Assembly (NCBI RefSeq): GCF_010907035.1
Contig: NZ_QUMK01000010.1
Coordinates: forward strand, 1-64,000
From: Rhodopseudomonas sp. BR0M22
Lineage (GTDB): Bacteria; Pseudomonadota; Alphaproteobacteria; Rhizobiales; Xanthobacteraceae
Reading direction: 5' to 3'
DNA: 64,000 bases
In this document: piece after piece, positions 16,320 through 26,070 of the stretch
Layout: each line of letters starts with the position of its first letter
How positions within the stretch are numbered: position 1 is the first letter of the stretch
Notes under the pieces: model-generated
What the model was told of the DNA's origin: nothing
Databases searched by the model: none
The model's input: only the letters and a program-made list of their open reading frames with translations
Position numbers and translations under genes: made by a program

Positions 16320-16573
16320 CGGCGTCCCTCGTTGATCCAGCTTTTGATCTCGTCGTGGGTCGGATTCAGCTTCAGGTCGCGCGCCAAGCTGCGCAAGTTG
16401 CGGATCGCCTGACGCCGTCGCGCGATCGTATCGGCCGACAACTCGCTACTCGCCTGAACCAGCCGTGCGACAGGCTTGCCGTGCCGCGTGATTGTCACTT
16501 CGGCGCCGTTTTCGACCTCGTCGAGAAGGCTCGACAGGTGGGTCTTCGCTTCGAAAATGCCGACCTGCTTCAT
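16316..16573 (-). CDS. vapB: VapB antitoxin, Phd/YefM-like
   Basis: The 85-residue protein begins MKQVGIFEAKTHLSSLLDEV and continues ITRHGKPVARLV, the DNA-binding N-terminus of Phd/YefM-type antitoxins. The C-terminal tail (HDEIKSWINEGRR) would wrap the PIN toxin. It is the first gene after the perfect palindrome at 16581-16602, which lies 7 bases from the start codon and is its likely autoregulatory operator. Confidence 0.88.
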   Translation of the reverse strand: MKQVGIFEAKTHLSSLLDEVENGAEVTITRHGKPVARLVQASSELSADTIARRRQAIRNLRSLARDLKLNPTHDEIKSWINEGRR

Positions 16574-16580
16574 GAAGACA

Positions 16581-16602
16581 AACTAGTCTGGTTAGACTAG
16601 TT
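16581..16602. promoter_or_regulatory. perfect palindromic operator of the vapBC operon
   Basis: AACTAGTC (16581-16588), six-base spacer TGGTTA, then GACTAGTT (16595-16602) form a perfect 8-bp dyad directly before vapB. Position and symmetry fit a Phd/VapB-type autorepressor site overlapping the start region. Any promoter for the downstream mntA-hepT pair may share this control. Confidence 0.7.
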
Positions 16603-16638
16603 CGTCAAATCAAGCCGGCATTGTCTTGAAGCCCGCAG

Positions 16639-18798
<2,160 letters not shown>

Positions 18799-18860
18799 TT
18801 TTATCTGATCTCACTACAGCCCATCGTAGCACGGCTGCCGTTTCTCGTCATTTCGTCGGG

Positions 18861-19325
18861 TTAATCGTGGTCCGGCTGCTGATAGCTGAACACCTGTGCC
18901 AGCCTGTCGGGCCCGTAGTTCTGCAACGTGGTCTTGCTCGGCAGGTTCGCGATCGTGCCGGTCCAGCCGAGCCTCGCTTCTGTGCCGTATTGCATGGTCG
19001 GGACCACCCGGTCCGGCCGATCGAAAGTTCCGGTCAGGATCTCGATGCTGTCGCAGAACATCAGCCGATAGCCCAGCGGGGTGCCGCAGTCCTTGCAGAA
19101 GTCGCGCTCGGCCACCGAGGAGGAGCGGAACGACGCAGGCTGGCCGCGGGTCCAGGCAAAGTTGTCCTTGGCGACCTCGGCCATCGAGGCGAACGGTGCC
19201 CCGGTCGCCTTCTGGCACATTCGGCAATGGCACAGCGCCGTGCTCAGAGGCGGGGCCGACAGCGCGTAGCGGATCGCGCCGCACTGGCAGCCGCCGGAGA
19301 GCACCGCTTTGCCGGTCCCCGTCAT
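18861..19325 (-). CDS. GFA-family zinc-binding (CENP-V/GFA fold) protein
   Basis: The 154-residue protein has the zinc-binding cysteines of the glutathione-dependent formaldehyde-activating fold: GGCQCGAIRY near residue 12, CHCRMCQKATGAPFAS near 32, and FCKDCGTPLGYR near 75. The family includes Gfa of Paracoccus, but most members have no proven activity. The start overlaps the mutA stop by four bases, so it is translated between the two mutase subunits, an unusual place. The frame open upstream to 19535 is a shadow of mutA. Confidence 0.85.
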   Translation of the reverse strand: MTGTGKAVLSGGCQCGAIRYALSAPPLSTALCHCRMCQKATGAPFASMAEVAKDNFAWTRGQPASFRSSSVAERDFCKDCGTPLGYRLMFCDSIEILTGTFDRPDRVVPTMQYGTEARLGWTGTIANLPSKTTLQNYGPDRLAQVFSYQQPDHD

Positions 19326-21193
19326 GCCGCTTCGATGCCCTTCCAGGCGTCGCTGAGCGTCGCCAAGGCGTCGCCACCGGCGAACACGAACTCCTGCACC
19401 CCGGCTTCGCGCAGCGCGCTCTCCTGCTCGCCGGGGCGGCCGGCCAGATAGATCCGCTTCGCGCCCGCGGAGCGCAGCGCCTGGGCGGCGGCGGCCGCAT
19501 AGGTCGGGTAGGTCTTGTCGGACGAGCACAGGCACGCGAACGCGGCGCCGGATGCCTTGAAGGCGTCGGCGAGCGCAGCGGCGTCGGTGAAGCCTTCGCT
19601 GTCGACCGCCTCGATGCCGCCGGTCTCGAAGAAGCTCTTGGTGAAGGTGGCGCGCGCGGTGAAGTCGGCGGGCGTGCCGAGATTGGCCAGGAACACCTTC
19701 GGCCGCGACGCCTTGGCGGCCAGCACGGCGTCGGACTTGTCACGCAGGGTCTCGAACGGGGTCGCCAGACGGATCGGCGTCAGCGCCGTGAAGCTGATCT
19801 TCGCCTCACCGGCGGGCGGCACCTCGGCCGGCTTGACGTCGAGCACCTTGGCCTGTGCCTCGTGCAGGTTCGGGAATTCGGAGGCGCCGGTCAGAACGTC
19901 GCGACGCTTGGCGATCGCCTTGTCGCGGGCCGCACGGCTGGCCGCGACCTTCGGCTGGATCAGCCCGGCCTGCAGGGCGGCCAGCGCGCCGCCGGCGCGC
20001 TCGATCTCCTGGAACTGGGCCCAGGCGGCGTCGCACAGCTCCTTGGTCAGCGCTTCGATGCCGCCGGCACCGGCAGCCGGATCGGCGACCTTATCGAGGT
20101 TGGATTCTTCCAGCAGGACCAGCTGCGTGTTGCGGGCGACGCGGCGGGCGAATGCGTCGGGCAGGCCGAGCGCCAGCGTGTGCGGCAGCACCTGCACCGA
20201 GTTCGCACCGCCGAGCGCGGCGGCGAAGGTCGCCATCGTGGCGCGCAGCATGTTCACGTAAGGATCGCGCTGGGTCAGCATCCGCCATGCGGTCTCGGCG
20301 GCGGCGACCAGCGGCTTCGGCGCGAGGCCGCAGGCCTGTTCGATCCGCGCCCACAAGAGGCGCAGCGCGCGGAACTTGGACAACGTCAGGAACTGATCGG
20401 CATCCGCGGACAGACGCGCATAGATCATGCCGCGGGCGGCATCCAGCGCGACGCCGGCGGCCTCCAGCGCGCGCAGATAGGCGACGCTGCAGCCGAGCAC
20501 GTAGGCCAGCTCCTGCGCCTCCGAACCGCCGGCATCGTGGATCACGCGGCCGTCGGCGACCAGGAACGGGCCCTTGAAGCCGGCGCCGGCGAGGCCGGCG
20601 GCGACGTCGCCGAGGCCCTTGGCGATCTCGCTCCACTCGGTGGCGCTCGCGCCCTGCACGGCGCGCGCGCCGAGCGGATCGATGCCGAAGCGGATGTCAC
20701 AGGCGGCCGGATCGGTGCCGCGGCTCTTGATCAGGTCGGCGAGGTGGCGGACCACGTCACAGGATTGCGGCGGGAACTGCAGTTCGATCGCGATGCCGGC
20801 GTCGAGGTGGACCCCCTCCAGCACCTGCGCGATCGCTTCCTGAGTGGCCGGCAGACCGAAGCCGCGCGCGCCGACGCTGCCCGCGAACACCAGCGTCAGG
20901 CCGGTGGCGCCGTTTTCGAGGTCCTGCAGAGCCTGCTTGTTGGCTTCCTTCGGCTCCGGGTGATCGACCCGCTGCATGATCCGCCACGGTGCCGCGGGAG
21001 CGCGGCCGGCGATCGGCGCGGCGTCGCGCGCCCGCACGTAGATCGGATCGATCTGGATGCCGTCGTAGCTCTTGCTGATAAGCTTCTCGAACGGTGCGCC
21101 CTTCAGCACGCCGTCGACCAGCTTGCGCCAGTCTTCATAGCCGGCCGGGGCGAAATCGGCGGCGAGCCGCAGCTCTTGGTTTGCAGAAGACAT
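19322..21193 (-). CDS. mutA: methylmalonyl-CoA mutase, small subunit
   Basis: The 623-residue protein has the mutase barrel (FEKLISKSYDGIQIDPIYVR near the N-terminus) and a C-terminal cobalamin-fold domain (VFLANLGTPADFTARATFTK). That domain lacks the DxHxxG ligand motif, as expected for the non-catalytic subunit. ATG 21193 gives the normal start MSSANQELRLAADF; the open extension to 21283 has no resemblance. It is first in a three-gene run, mutA-GFA-mutB. An inverted repeat in the leader may be its operator. Confidence 0.92.
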   Translation of the reverse strand: MSSANQELRLAADFAPAGYEDWRKLVDGVLKGAPFEKLISKSYDGIQIDPIYVRARDAAPIAGRAPAAPWRIMQRVDHPEPKEANKQALQDLENGATGLTLVFAGSVGARGFGLPATQEAIAQVLEGVHLDAGIAIELQFPPQSCDVVRHLADLIKSRGTDPAACDIRFGIDPLGARAVQGASATEWSEIAKGLGDVAAGLAGAGFKGPFLVADGRVIHDAGGSEAQELAYVLGCSVAYLRALEAAGVALDAARGMIYARLSADADQFLTLSKFRALRLLWARIEQACGLAPKPLVAAAETAWRMLTQRDPYVNMLRATMATFAAALGGANSVQVLPHTLALGLPDAFARRVARNTQLVLLEESNLDKVADPAAGAGGIEALTKELCDAAWAQFQEIERAGGALAALQAGLIQPKVAASRAARDKAIAKRRDVLTGASEFPNLHEAQAKVLDVKPAEVPPAGEAKISFTALTPIRLATPFETLRDKSDAVLAAKASRPKVFLANLGTPADFTARATFTKSFFETGGIEAVDSEGFTDAAALADAFKASGAAFACLCSSDKTYPTYAAAAAQALRSAGAKRIYLAGRPGEQESALREAGVQEFVFAGGDALATLSDAWKGIEAA

Positions 21194-21263
21194 CGGTGAA
21201 ATCGAACTCCCAGAATACCGGAACGTGATTTGGCCGGAAAATGCCACGTGCGGACGGCGATGC

Positions 21264-21277
21264 CAAACAGTTGTTTG
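21264..21277. promoter_or_regulatory. dyad in the mutA promoter region
   Basis: CAAACA and TGTTTG (21264-21269, 21272-21277) form a perfect dyad around GT, about 70 bases before the mutA start. TGCC and GGCA flank it, giving a longer imperfect palindrome. It could bind a propionyl-CoA-linked or other regulator. No regulator gene is adjacent. Confidence 0.35.
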
Positions 21278-21350
21278 AGGCAATAAGGACGAGATTGCGC
21301 CCTGTGCACTGCGGCGGACCGTGTTGCGGGATATTCCCAGAAGCAGCGGC

Positions 21351-21842
21351 TCAGCCGCGGTCCGGCAGCCGTTCGATCCCGGCCGTCGATAGCCCGGCGA
21401 GGACGTCTTTCAGCGAGCGGCCGGCGATCACCTGATCCGGCACGATGTCGAGCAGCGGCACCAGCACGAAGGCGCGCTCGAACAGCCGCGGATGCGGCAG
21501 CGTCAGGTCCGGCCGATTGATCACCGCGTCGTCGTAGGCGATCAGATCGAGATCGAGCGTCCGCGGTCCCCAGCGCCGTTCGTGGGCGCGGTCGCGACCG
21601 AAGCGCCTCTCGATCTTGTGCAGCGTAAATAAGAGCGCATGCGGATCGAGCGCAGTTTTGATTGCCACGCAGGCGTTGACGAAGCGGTCCTGCTGCTCAT
21701 CGCCCCATGGCGGCGTCGCGTAGTCCGGGGAGCGCGCGAACAGTTCGGCCTGGGTCATGCCGCAGATGTTGGCGATCGCCTTGTCGAACGTGGCGCGGAC
21801 GTCGCCGACATTGCCGCCGAGCGCGATCAGGGCGCGCGGCAT
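21351..21842 (-). CDS. folK: 2-amino-4-hydroxy-6-hydroxymethyldihydropteridine pyrophosphokinase
   Basis: The 163-residue enzyme transfers pyrophosphate from ATP to the pterin in folate synthesis. Visible motifs are ALIALGGNVGD at the start, the ATP/pterin-binding RWGPRTLDLDLIAYDD, and LTLPHPRLFERAFVLVPL. It follows folB with a single-base gap, as last gene of a folP-folB-folK run. Confidence 0.95.
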   Translation of the reverse strand: MPRALIALGGNVGDVRATFDKAIANICGMTQAELFARSPDYATPPWGDEQQDRFVNACVAIKTALDPHALLFTLHKIERRFGRDRAHERRWGPRTLDLDLIAYDDAVINRPDLTLPHPRLFERAFVLVPLLDIVPDQVIAGRSLKDVLAGLSTAGIERLPDRG

Positions 21843-21843
21843 C

Positions 21844-22209
21844 TCAGCTCCGCCTGCGGGTGATGATTACGCCGACGTCGTCGAAGATCGCGGGGATCGG
21901 TGCGTGCGGCTTGTGCACCGTCACCTTCACCGCGGTGATCTTGTCGAAGCTCGTCAGGATCGCATCGGCGACTGCGCCGGCTGCGCGTTCCAGCAGCCGG
22001 TAGTTGGCGTCCTTGAACGCCGCGGTGGTACACGCCACCACGTTCGAATACGATACTGTATCCGACAATTTGTCGGTACGAGAGGACTCGGACAGATCGG
22101 CGGTAAGCTCGAGGTCGATCACGAAGCGCTGGCCGACTTCGGTCTCGTGCTCCATCACGCCGTGGCGGGCGTGCAGCACCAGGCCTGTAACGAAGATGGT
22201 GTCGTTCAT
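21844..22209 (-). CDS. folB: dihydroneopterin aldolase
   Basis: The 121-residue enzyme cleaves dihydroneopterin to 6-hydroxymethyl-dihydropterin and glycolaldehyde. It starts MNDTIFVTGLVLHARHGVMEHE, with the family's substrate-binding HARHGVMEHE and the following GQRFVIDLEL. The end VTVHKPHAPIPAIFDDVGVI has the catalytic-site Lys-Pro motif. It overlaps folP by four bases. Confidence 0.95.
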   Translation of the reverse strand: MNDTIFVTGLVLHARHGVMEHETEVGQRFVIDLELTADLSESSRTDKLSDTVSYSNVVACTTAAFKDANYRLLERAAGAVADAILTSFDKITAVKVTVHKPHAPIPAIFDDVGVIITRRRS

Positions 22210-23063
22210 CGGCTGTCCCTGATGGCTTGTGCGACTTTCAATGCTTGCGACGTCGCGGCGACATCGTGCGCGCGGATGATCCTGGCGCCGTTCTCGACGG
22301 CGATCAGATGCGCGGCGAGCGAACCGCCGAGCCGCTGCTTCGGCTCGCTCGGCACGATCGTACTAATAAAGCGCTTGCGCGAGGCGCCGACCAACAGCGG
22401 CCTGCCGAACACTGCGAACTCGCGCAGCCGAGCCAGAGCGATCATGCTCTGCTGCGGCGTCTTGCCGAAGCCGATGCCGGGATCGAGCACGATCAGCTCC
22501 TCAGCGATGCCGGCCTTGGTGGCGATCGTCAGCGAGCGTTCGAAGAACGCGTTGATGTCGGCGACGATGTCGATGGCTGGATCGGCGGCGTCGCGGTTGT
22601 GCATCGCGATCACCGGGGTGCGGCGCGCAGCAATCACGCCCGCCATCTCCGGATCGCGCTGCAGTCCCCAGACGTCGTTGGCGATCGCCGCGCCATGGTC
22701 GAGCGCCCAGGCGGCGACCTCGGCCTTCATGGTGTCGATCGACACCGGCGTGCCGAGCGCAACCACCGCTTCCAGCACCGGCTGGAGCCGCCGCAGCTCT
22801 TCGGCCGCGGAGACCGGCTGGGAGCCGTAGGGGCGAGTGGACTCCGCACCGATGTCGATAATCTCGGCGCCATCCGCGATCATCTCGGCCGCATGGGCAC
22901 GCGCCTGCTCGGGCGCGAGATAATCGCCGCCGTCGGAGAACGAGTCCGGCGTGACGTTGAGAATGCCCATCACCGCCGCGGCGGGACGCGCCAGCAGATC
23001 GCGCAGCTGTGGCGGCTTGGCCGGAGCGGCGGGCGATGCGGGCAGCGATGAGGAAGCGGTCAT
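22206..23063 (-). CDS. folP: dihydropteroate synthase
   Basis: The 285-residue enzyme joins p-aminobenzoate to hydroxymethyldihydropterin pyrophosphate and is the sulfonamide target. The signatures are VMGILNVTPDSFSDGG and ADGAEIIDIGAESTRP, then IDTMKAEVAAWALDHGAAIAND. It ends with a four-base overlap into folB. The N-terminal 30 residues are Ala/Pro-rich and could be untranslated if a later start is used. Confidence 0.95.
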   Translation of the reverse strand: MTASSSLPASPAAPAKPPQLRDLLARPAAAVMGILNVTPDSFSDGGDYLAPEQARAHAAEMIADGAEIIDIGAESTRPYGSQPVSAAEELRRLQPVLEAVVALGTPVSIDTMKAEVAAWALDHGAAIANDVWGLQRDPEMAGVIAARRTPVIAMHNRDAADPAIDIVADINAFFERSLTIATKAGIAEELIVLDPGIGFGKTPQQSMIALARLREFAVFGRPLLVGASRKRFISTIVPSEPKQRLGGSLAAHLIAVENGARIIRAHDVAATSQALKVAQAIRDSR

Positions 23064-23128
23064 GCGCCAGCGCTTTGCGCGGTCCGCGAAAGCCTGTCAA
23101 GCGGTGGGCTGCGTGGGCGCGCCGGACC

Positions 23129-23536
23129 TTAGTAGGTGATTTTCAATGGCAGCTTGCGCGCCTGTTCGATCAGTTGACCGACTTCTTTCTCCGAGGGCAG
23201 CGAGCGCACCAGTTTGCGCTGGAGATTCGCCTCTTTCATATTTTGCGCCAGCCGCGCCGGGTTGCGGTGGGTGAACTCGCGCAGGGTCGAGACCCCGGCG
23301 GCGCGCAACAGGTCGGCCTTGGCCTTGCCGAGGCCGGGAACCCGCATGCAGTCGGCGAGGTTGGCCCATTGCAGCAATTGCTGCTCGGCCAGACCGGTCT
23401 TCGCGGCGAGCGCCTTGCGGCCCTTCACGGTCCGGGCGGCTTCGAGCAGCGCTTCGGTGGTGCGAATTCCTACCGATTTCAATTTGCTCGCGGCGACTTC
23501 GGTGATGCCGTCGAGCTGGGAAATTGGATATGTCAT
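23129..23536 (-). CDS. DUF4332 helix-hairpin-helix protein
   Basis: The 135-residue protein carries two helix-hairpin-helix-like units: ISQLDGITEVAASKLKSVGI near the N-terminus and MRVPGLGKAKADLLRAAGVS in the middle. That is the DUF4332 pattern. Such units bind DNA or nucleotides non-specifically, but no role is established. It lies 65 bases upstream of folP on the same strand and may share its transcript. Confidence 0.8.
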   Translation of the reverse strand: MTYPISQLDGITEVAASKLKSVGIRTTEALLEAARTVKGRKALAAKTGLAEQQLLQWANLADCMRVPGLGKAKADLLRAAGVSTLREFTHRNPARLAQNMKEANLQRKLVRSLPSEKEVGQLIEQARKLPLKITY

Positions 23537-23553
23537 GGCACTCGATACGAGGT

Positions 23554-23925
23554 TCAGGTGAACTGGCGGAGCCCGGGCGTGCCTTCGATGATGGCGCCCA
23601 TTTGATCCGCCCCGATTTTGTCGCGGCCGGCCTTGAATAGTTCGCGGGCAATCGTCTGGATTTCGGAGACGCTGAGTCCGAGCCCGAGCAGTCTGGTGCC
23701 CATCGCCATCACGCCGCCGCCGCCGATCAGGCGGCTCAATCCGCTGCGCGATGCGTCCGCAGCTTCGATTGCGGCTTCGGCGCCCGAAATGCTGTCGATC
23801 AAGGCCTGGACCGGTTGCTGCGGTCCTTCATTGCGGAGAAAGGCGAGAATAATGCCGATGGTTTTGCCGGCAACAGACCGGTCCAGACCGGCCTTGTCGG
23901 CCAGTCTTTCAATCAACTCGTCCAT
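23554..23925 (-). CDS. DUF2780/DUF2267-like helical protein
   Basis: The 123-residue protein starts MDELIERLADKAGLDRSVAG at ATG 23925 after GGCGGGGG. The C-terminal half has a Gly-rich hinge (LIGGGGVMAMGTRLLGLGLS) and a helical end (IQTIARELFKAGRDKIGADQ). The pattern resembles DUF2780/DUF2267 proteins. No function is known. It is the first gene of the run leading to the fol genes, 17 bases before the DUF4332 gene. The longer frame to 24081 is unlikely. Confidence 0.6.
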   Translation of the reverse strand: MDELIERLADKAGLDRSVAGKTIGIILAFLRNEGPQQPVQALIDSISGAEAAIEAADASRSGLSRLIGGGGVMAMGTRLLGLGLSVSEIQTIARELFKAGRDKIGADQMGAIIEGTPGLRQFT

Positions 23926-24255
23926 CACGCCCCCGCCACGCCGGCTGTTCGATGCCGGTCCATGTTGTCGGATCATCCTGATCCGCTCTGCCACGAAACA
24001 CAAGCGACCCCCGTGATCGTGGCAGTCGCCGCGCGCGATTCGCTTCGTCAGTGTTGCAACATTGCAAAATCGCGGTGCCACATACTCTTTCGAGCAAGCG
24101 GGAATCTACGCACCAGACGTTGTTGCGCGTGGTAGGGTGAATATCGCGACAACGTCTCGCCGCGATCGTCGTTGAATGGTTCCGATGGCGCAGGCAGGAT
24201 GCGTGCGGCACCGGGCGACCGATCGCCGGGAATTTCTGAGCGAGGAAACAACAAG
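23926..24255. other. divergent promoter region between DUF2780 and DUF853 genes
   Basis: This 330-base gap separates divergent genes. A small dyad, TTGCAACATTGCAA, lies near 24053-24066 and could be an operator. The plus-strand DUF853 frame is open from 24172, but ATG 24256 follows GAGGAAACAACAAG, so the extension is not used. No RNA gene or terminator seen. Confidence 0.35.
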
Positions 24256-25866
24256 ATGGCGGCGAGCGGCATCGCGAGTGGTGATACCGACGGCAAGATT
24301 TTTATCGGGAAGGGCGAGCAGCCGGCGTGGCTGTCATTGAATCTCGCCAATCGCCACGGCTTGGTGACCGGGGCCACCGGCACCGGCAAAACCGTCTCGC
24401 TGCAGGTGATGGCGGAGGGCTTTGCCCGCGCCGGCGTGCCGGTGTTCGCGGCCGACATCAAAGGCGATCTGTCCGGCATCGCCGAGGTCGGCGAGGCCAA
24501 GGACTTCATCCTCAAGCGCGCCCAGGAGATCGGGCTGAAATTCCAGCCCGACCAGTTCACCACGGTGTTCTGGGACGTGTTCGGCGAGCAGGGCCATCCG
24601 GTGCGCGCCACCGTTTCCGAGATGGGACCGCTGCTGCTGTCGCGGATGCTCGATCTCAACGACGTGCAGGAGGGCGTGCTCAACGTCGCGTTCCGTGTCG
24701 CCGACGACATGGGCCTGCCGTTGATGGACATGAAGGATCTGCGCGCGATGCTCGATGCGATCGCGCCGATCGCGCAGAAGGTCGCCGAAGCCGGCGACGT
24801 CAATGCCGATATCCGCCAGGCCGCGCAGTCGCTGGGCAACGTCACCAAGCAGACCGTCGGCACCATCCAGCGTCAGCTTCTGGTCCTGGAAAATCAGGGC
24901 GGCGAGAAGTTCTTCGGCGAGCCGGCGCTGCAGCTCAAGGACTTCATCCGCACCGACAGCCAGGGCCGCGGCCTCGTCAACATTCTCGTCGCCGACAAGC
25001 TGATGAGTAATCCGCGGCTGTACGCCACGTTCCTGTTGTGGATGCTGTCGGAGCTGTTCGAGGAGCTGCCGGAAGTCGGCGATCCCGACAAGCCGAAGCT
25101 GGTGTTCTTCTTCGACGAGGCGCACCTGCTGTTCAATGACGCGCCGAAGCCGTTGATGGACAAAATTGAACAGGTGGTGCGGCTGATCCGCTCCAAGGGC
25201 GTCGGCGTGTACTTCATCACCCAGAACCCGATCGACGTGCCGGATCGGGTGCTGGCGCAGCTCGGCAATCGGGTGCAGCACGCGCTGCGTGCCTTCACGC
25301 CGCGCGATCAAAAATCAGTGGCGGCGGCCGCCGACACCTTCCGGCCGAACCCGAAGCTCGATACGGCGAAGGCGATCACCGAGCTCGGCAAGGGCGAGGC
25401 GCTGGTGTCGTTCCTCGAAGGCAACGGCACGCCGGCGATGGTCGAGCGCGTGCTGGTGCGGCCGCCGTCGGCGCGGATCGGACCGATCACGCCGGAGGAG
25501 CGCAAGGCGATCATCGCCGCGAGCCCGGTGCGAGGCAAATACGACACCGCGGTGGATTCAGAATCGGCCTATGAGAAGCTGCGCGCGCGGATCGAAGGCA
25601 AGTCCGCCGGTGACGAGGCCGAGCCCGGCAGCGGTGGCCTGTTCGGCCAGCTCGGCAGTATGGTCTCGACGATCTTTGGCACTAATACGCCGCGCGGCAA
25701 GCTCTCCACCGGCCAGGTGGTGGCGCGCAGCGTCGCCCGCACTGTCGCCACCACCGTGGTCGGCGGCCTCGCCGCCGAACTCGGCAAGAAGGTCGGCGGC
25801 TCGCTCGGCAGCTCGGTCGGCCGCTCGATCGTGCGGGGCACGCTGGGCGGAATGCTGCGACGGTGA
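24256..25866 (+). CDS. DUF853 HerA-like ATPase
   Basis: The 536-residue P-loop ATPase has Walker A GATGTGKT at 39-46, Walker B LVFFFDEAHLLF, and the sensor region YFITQNPIDVPDRVLAQLGN with the downstream arginine-finger-like QHALRAFTPRDQK. This is the DUF853 family, HerA/FtsK-like hexameric ATPases; E. coli YjgR is an example. A basic, Ala/Gly/Ser-rich C-terminal tail (GGSLGSSVGRSIVRGTLGGM) could touch a membrane or partner. No nuclease gene is adjacent, so a HerA-NurA-type pair is not indicated. Cellular role unknown. Confidence 0.88.
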   Translation: MAASGIASGDTDGKIFIGKGEQPAWLSLNLANRHGLVTGATGTGKTVSLQVMAEGFARAGVPVFAADIKGDLSGIAEVGEAKDFILKRAQEIGLKFQPDQFTTVFWDVFGEQGHPVRATVSEMGPLLLSRMLDLNDVQEGVLNVAFRVADDMGLPLMDMKDLRAMLDAIAPIAQKVAEAGDVNADIRQAAQSLGNVTKQTVGTIQRQLLVLENQGGEKFFGEPALQLKDFIRTDSQGRGLVNILVADKLMSNPRLYATFLLWMLSELFEELPEVGDPDKPKLVFFFDEAHLLFNDAPKPLMDKIEQVVRLIRSKGVGVYFITQNPIDVPDRVLAQLGNRVQHALRAFTPRDQKSVAAAADTFRPNPKLDTAKAITELGKGEALVSFLEGNGTPAMVERVLVRPPSARIGPITPEERKAIIAASPVRGKYDTAVDSESAYEKLRARIEGKSAGDEAEPGSGGLFGQLGSMVSTIFGTNTPRGKLSTGQVVARSVARTVATTVVGGLAAELGKKVGGSLGSSVGRSIVRGTLGGMLRR

Positions 25867-25903
25867 GCGAGACGTCCGCGGTTTGGAAAGATGCGCGCGG
25901 CAG

Positions 25904-26037
25904 CATGGTTCGAGACGGCGCTGTGCGCCTCCTCACCATGAGGCTGTCCGAGATCGCCGCGTTCGCTGTTTGCGACATGTCGCAGCTTCCTCGTCCTGAG
26001 GAGCGGCCGTTACGCCGCGTCTCGAAGGGCGAGGCCG
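25904..26037. repeat. degenerate copy of the dispersed intergenic repeat
   Basis: CATGGTTCGAGACGGCGCT followed by GCGCCTCCTCACCATGAGG, and later CGTCCTGAGGAGC with CGTCTCGAAGG, match the core of the longer elements at 44972-45193 and 59230-59448. The ends and the middle differ. It fills the gap between the DUF853 and peptidase genes. Confidence 0.6.
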
Positions 26038-26070
26038 CGGTATCCGACACATCTGAAGAAGGAAGACACC

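Noticed and set aside
18896-21199. 767-codon plus-strand open frame
   Set aside because: Antisense shadow of mutA and the GFA gene, which have clear family motifs.
24053-24066. TTGCAACATTGCAA dyad as an operator
   Set aside because: Short dyad without a regulator nearby. Kept only as a remark in the intergenic entry.
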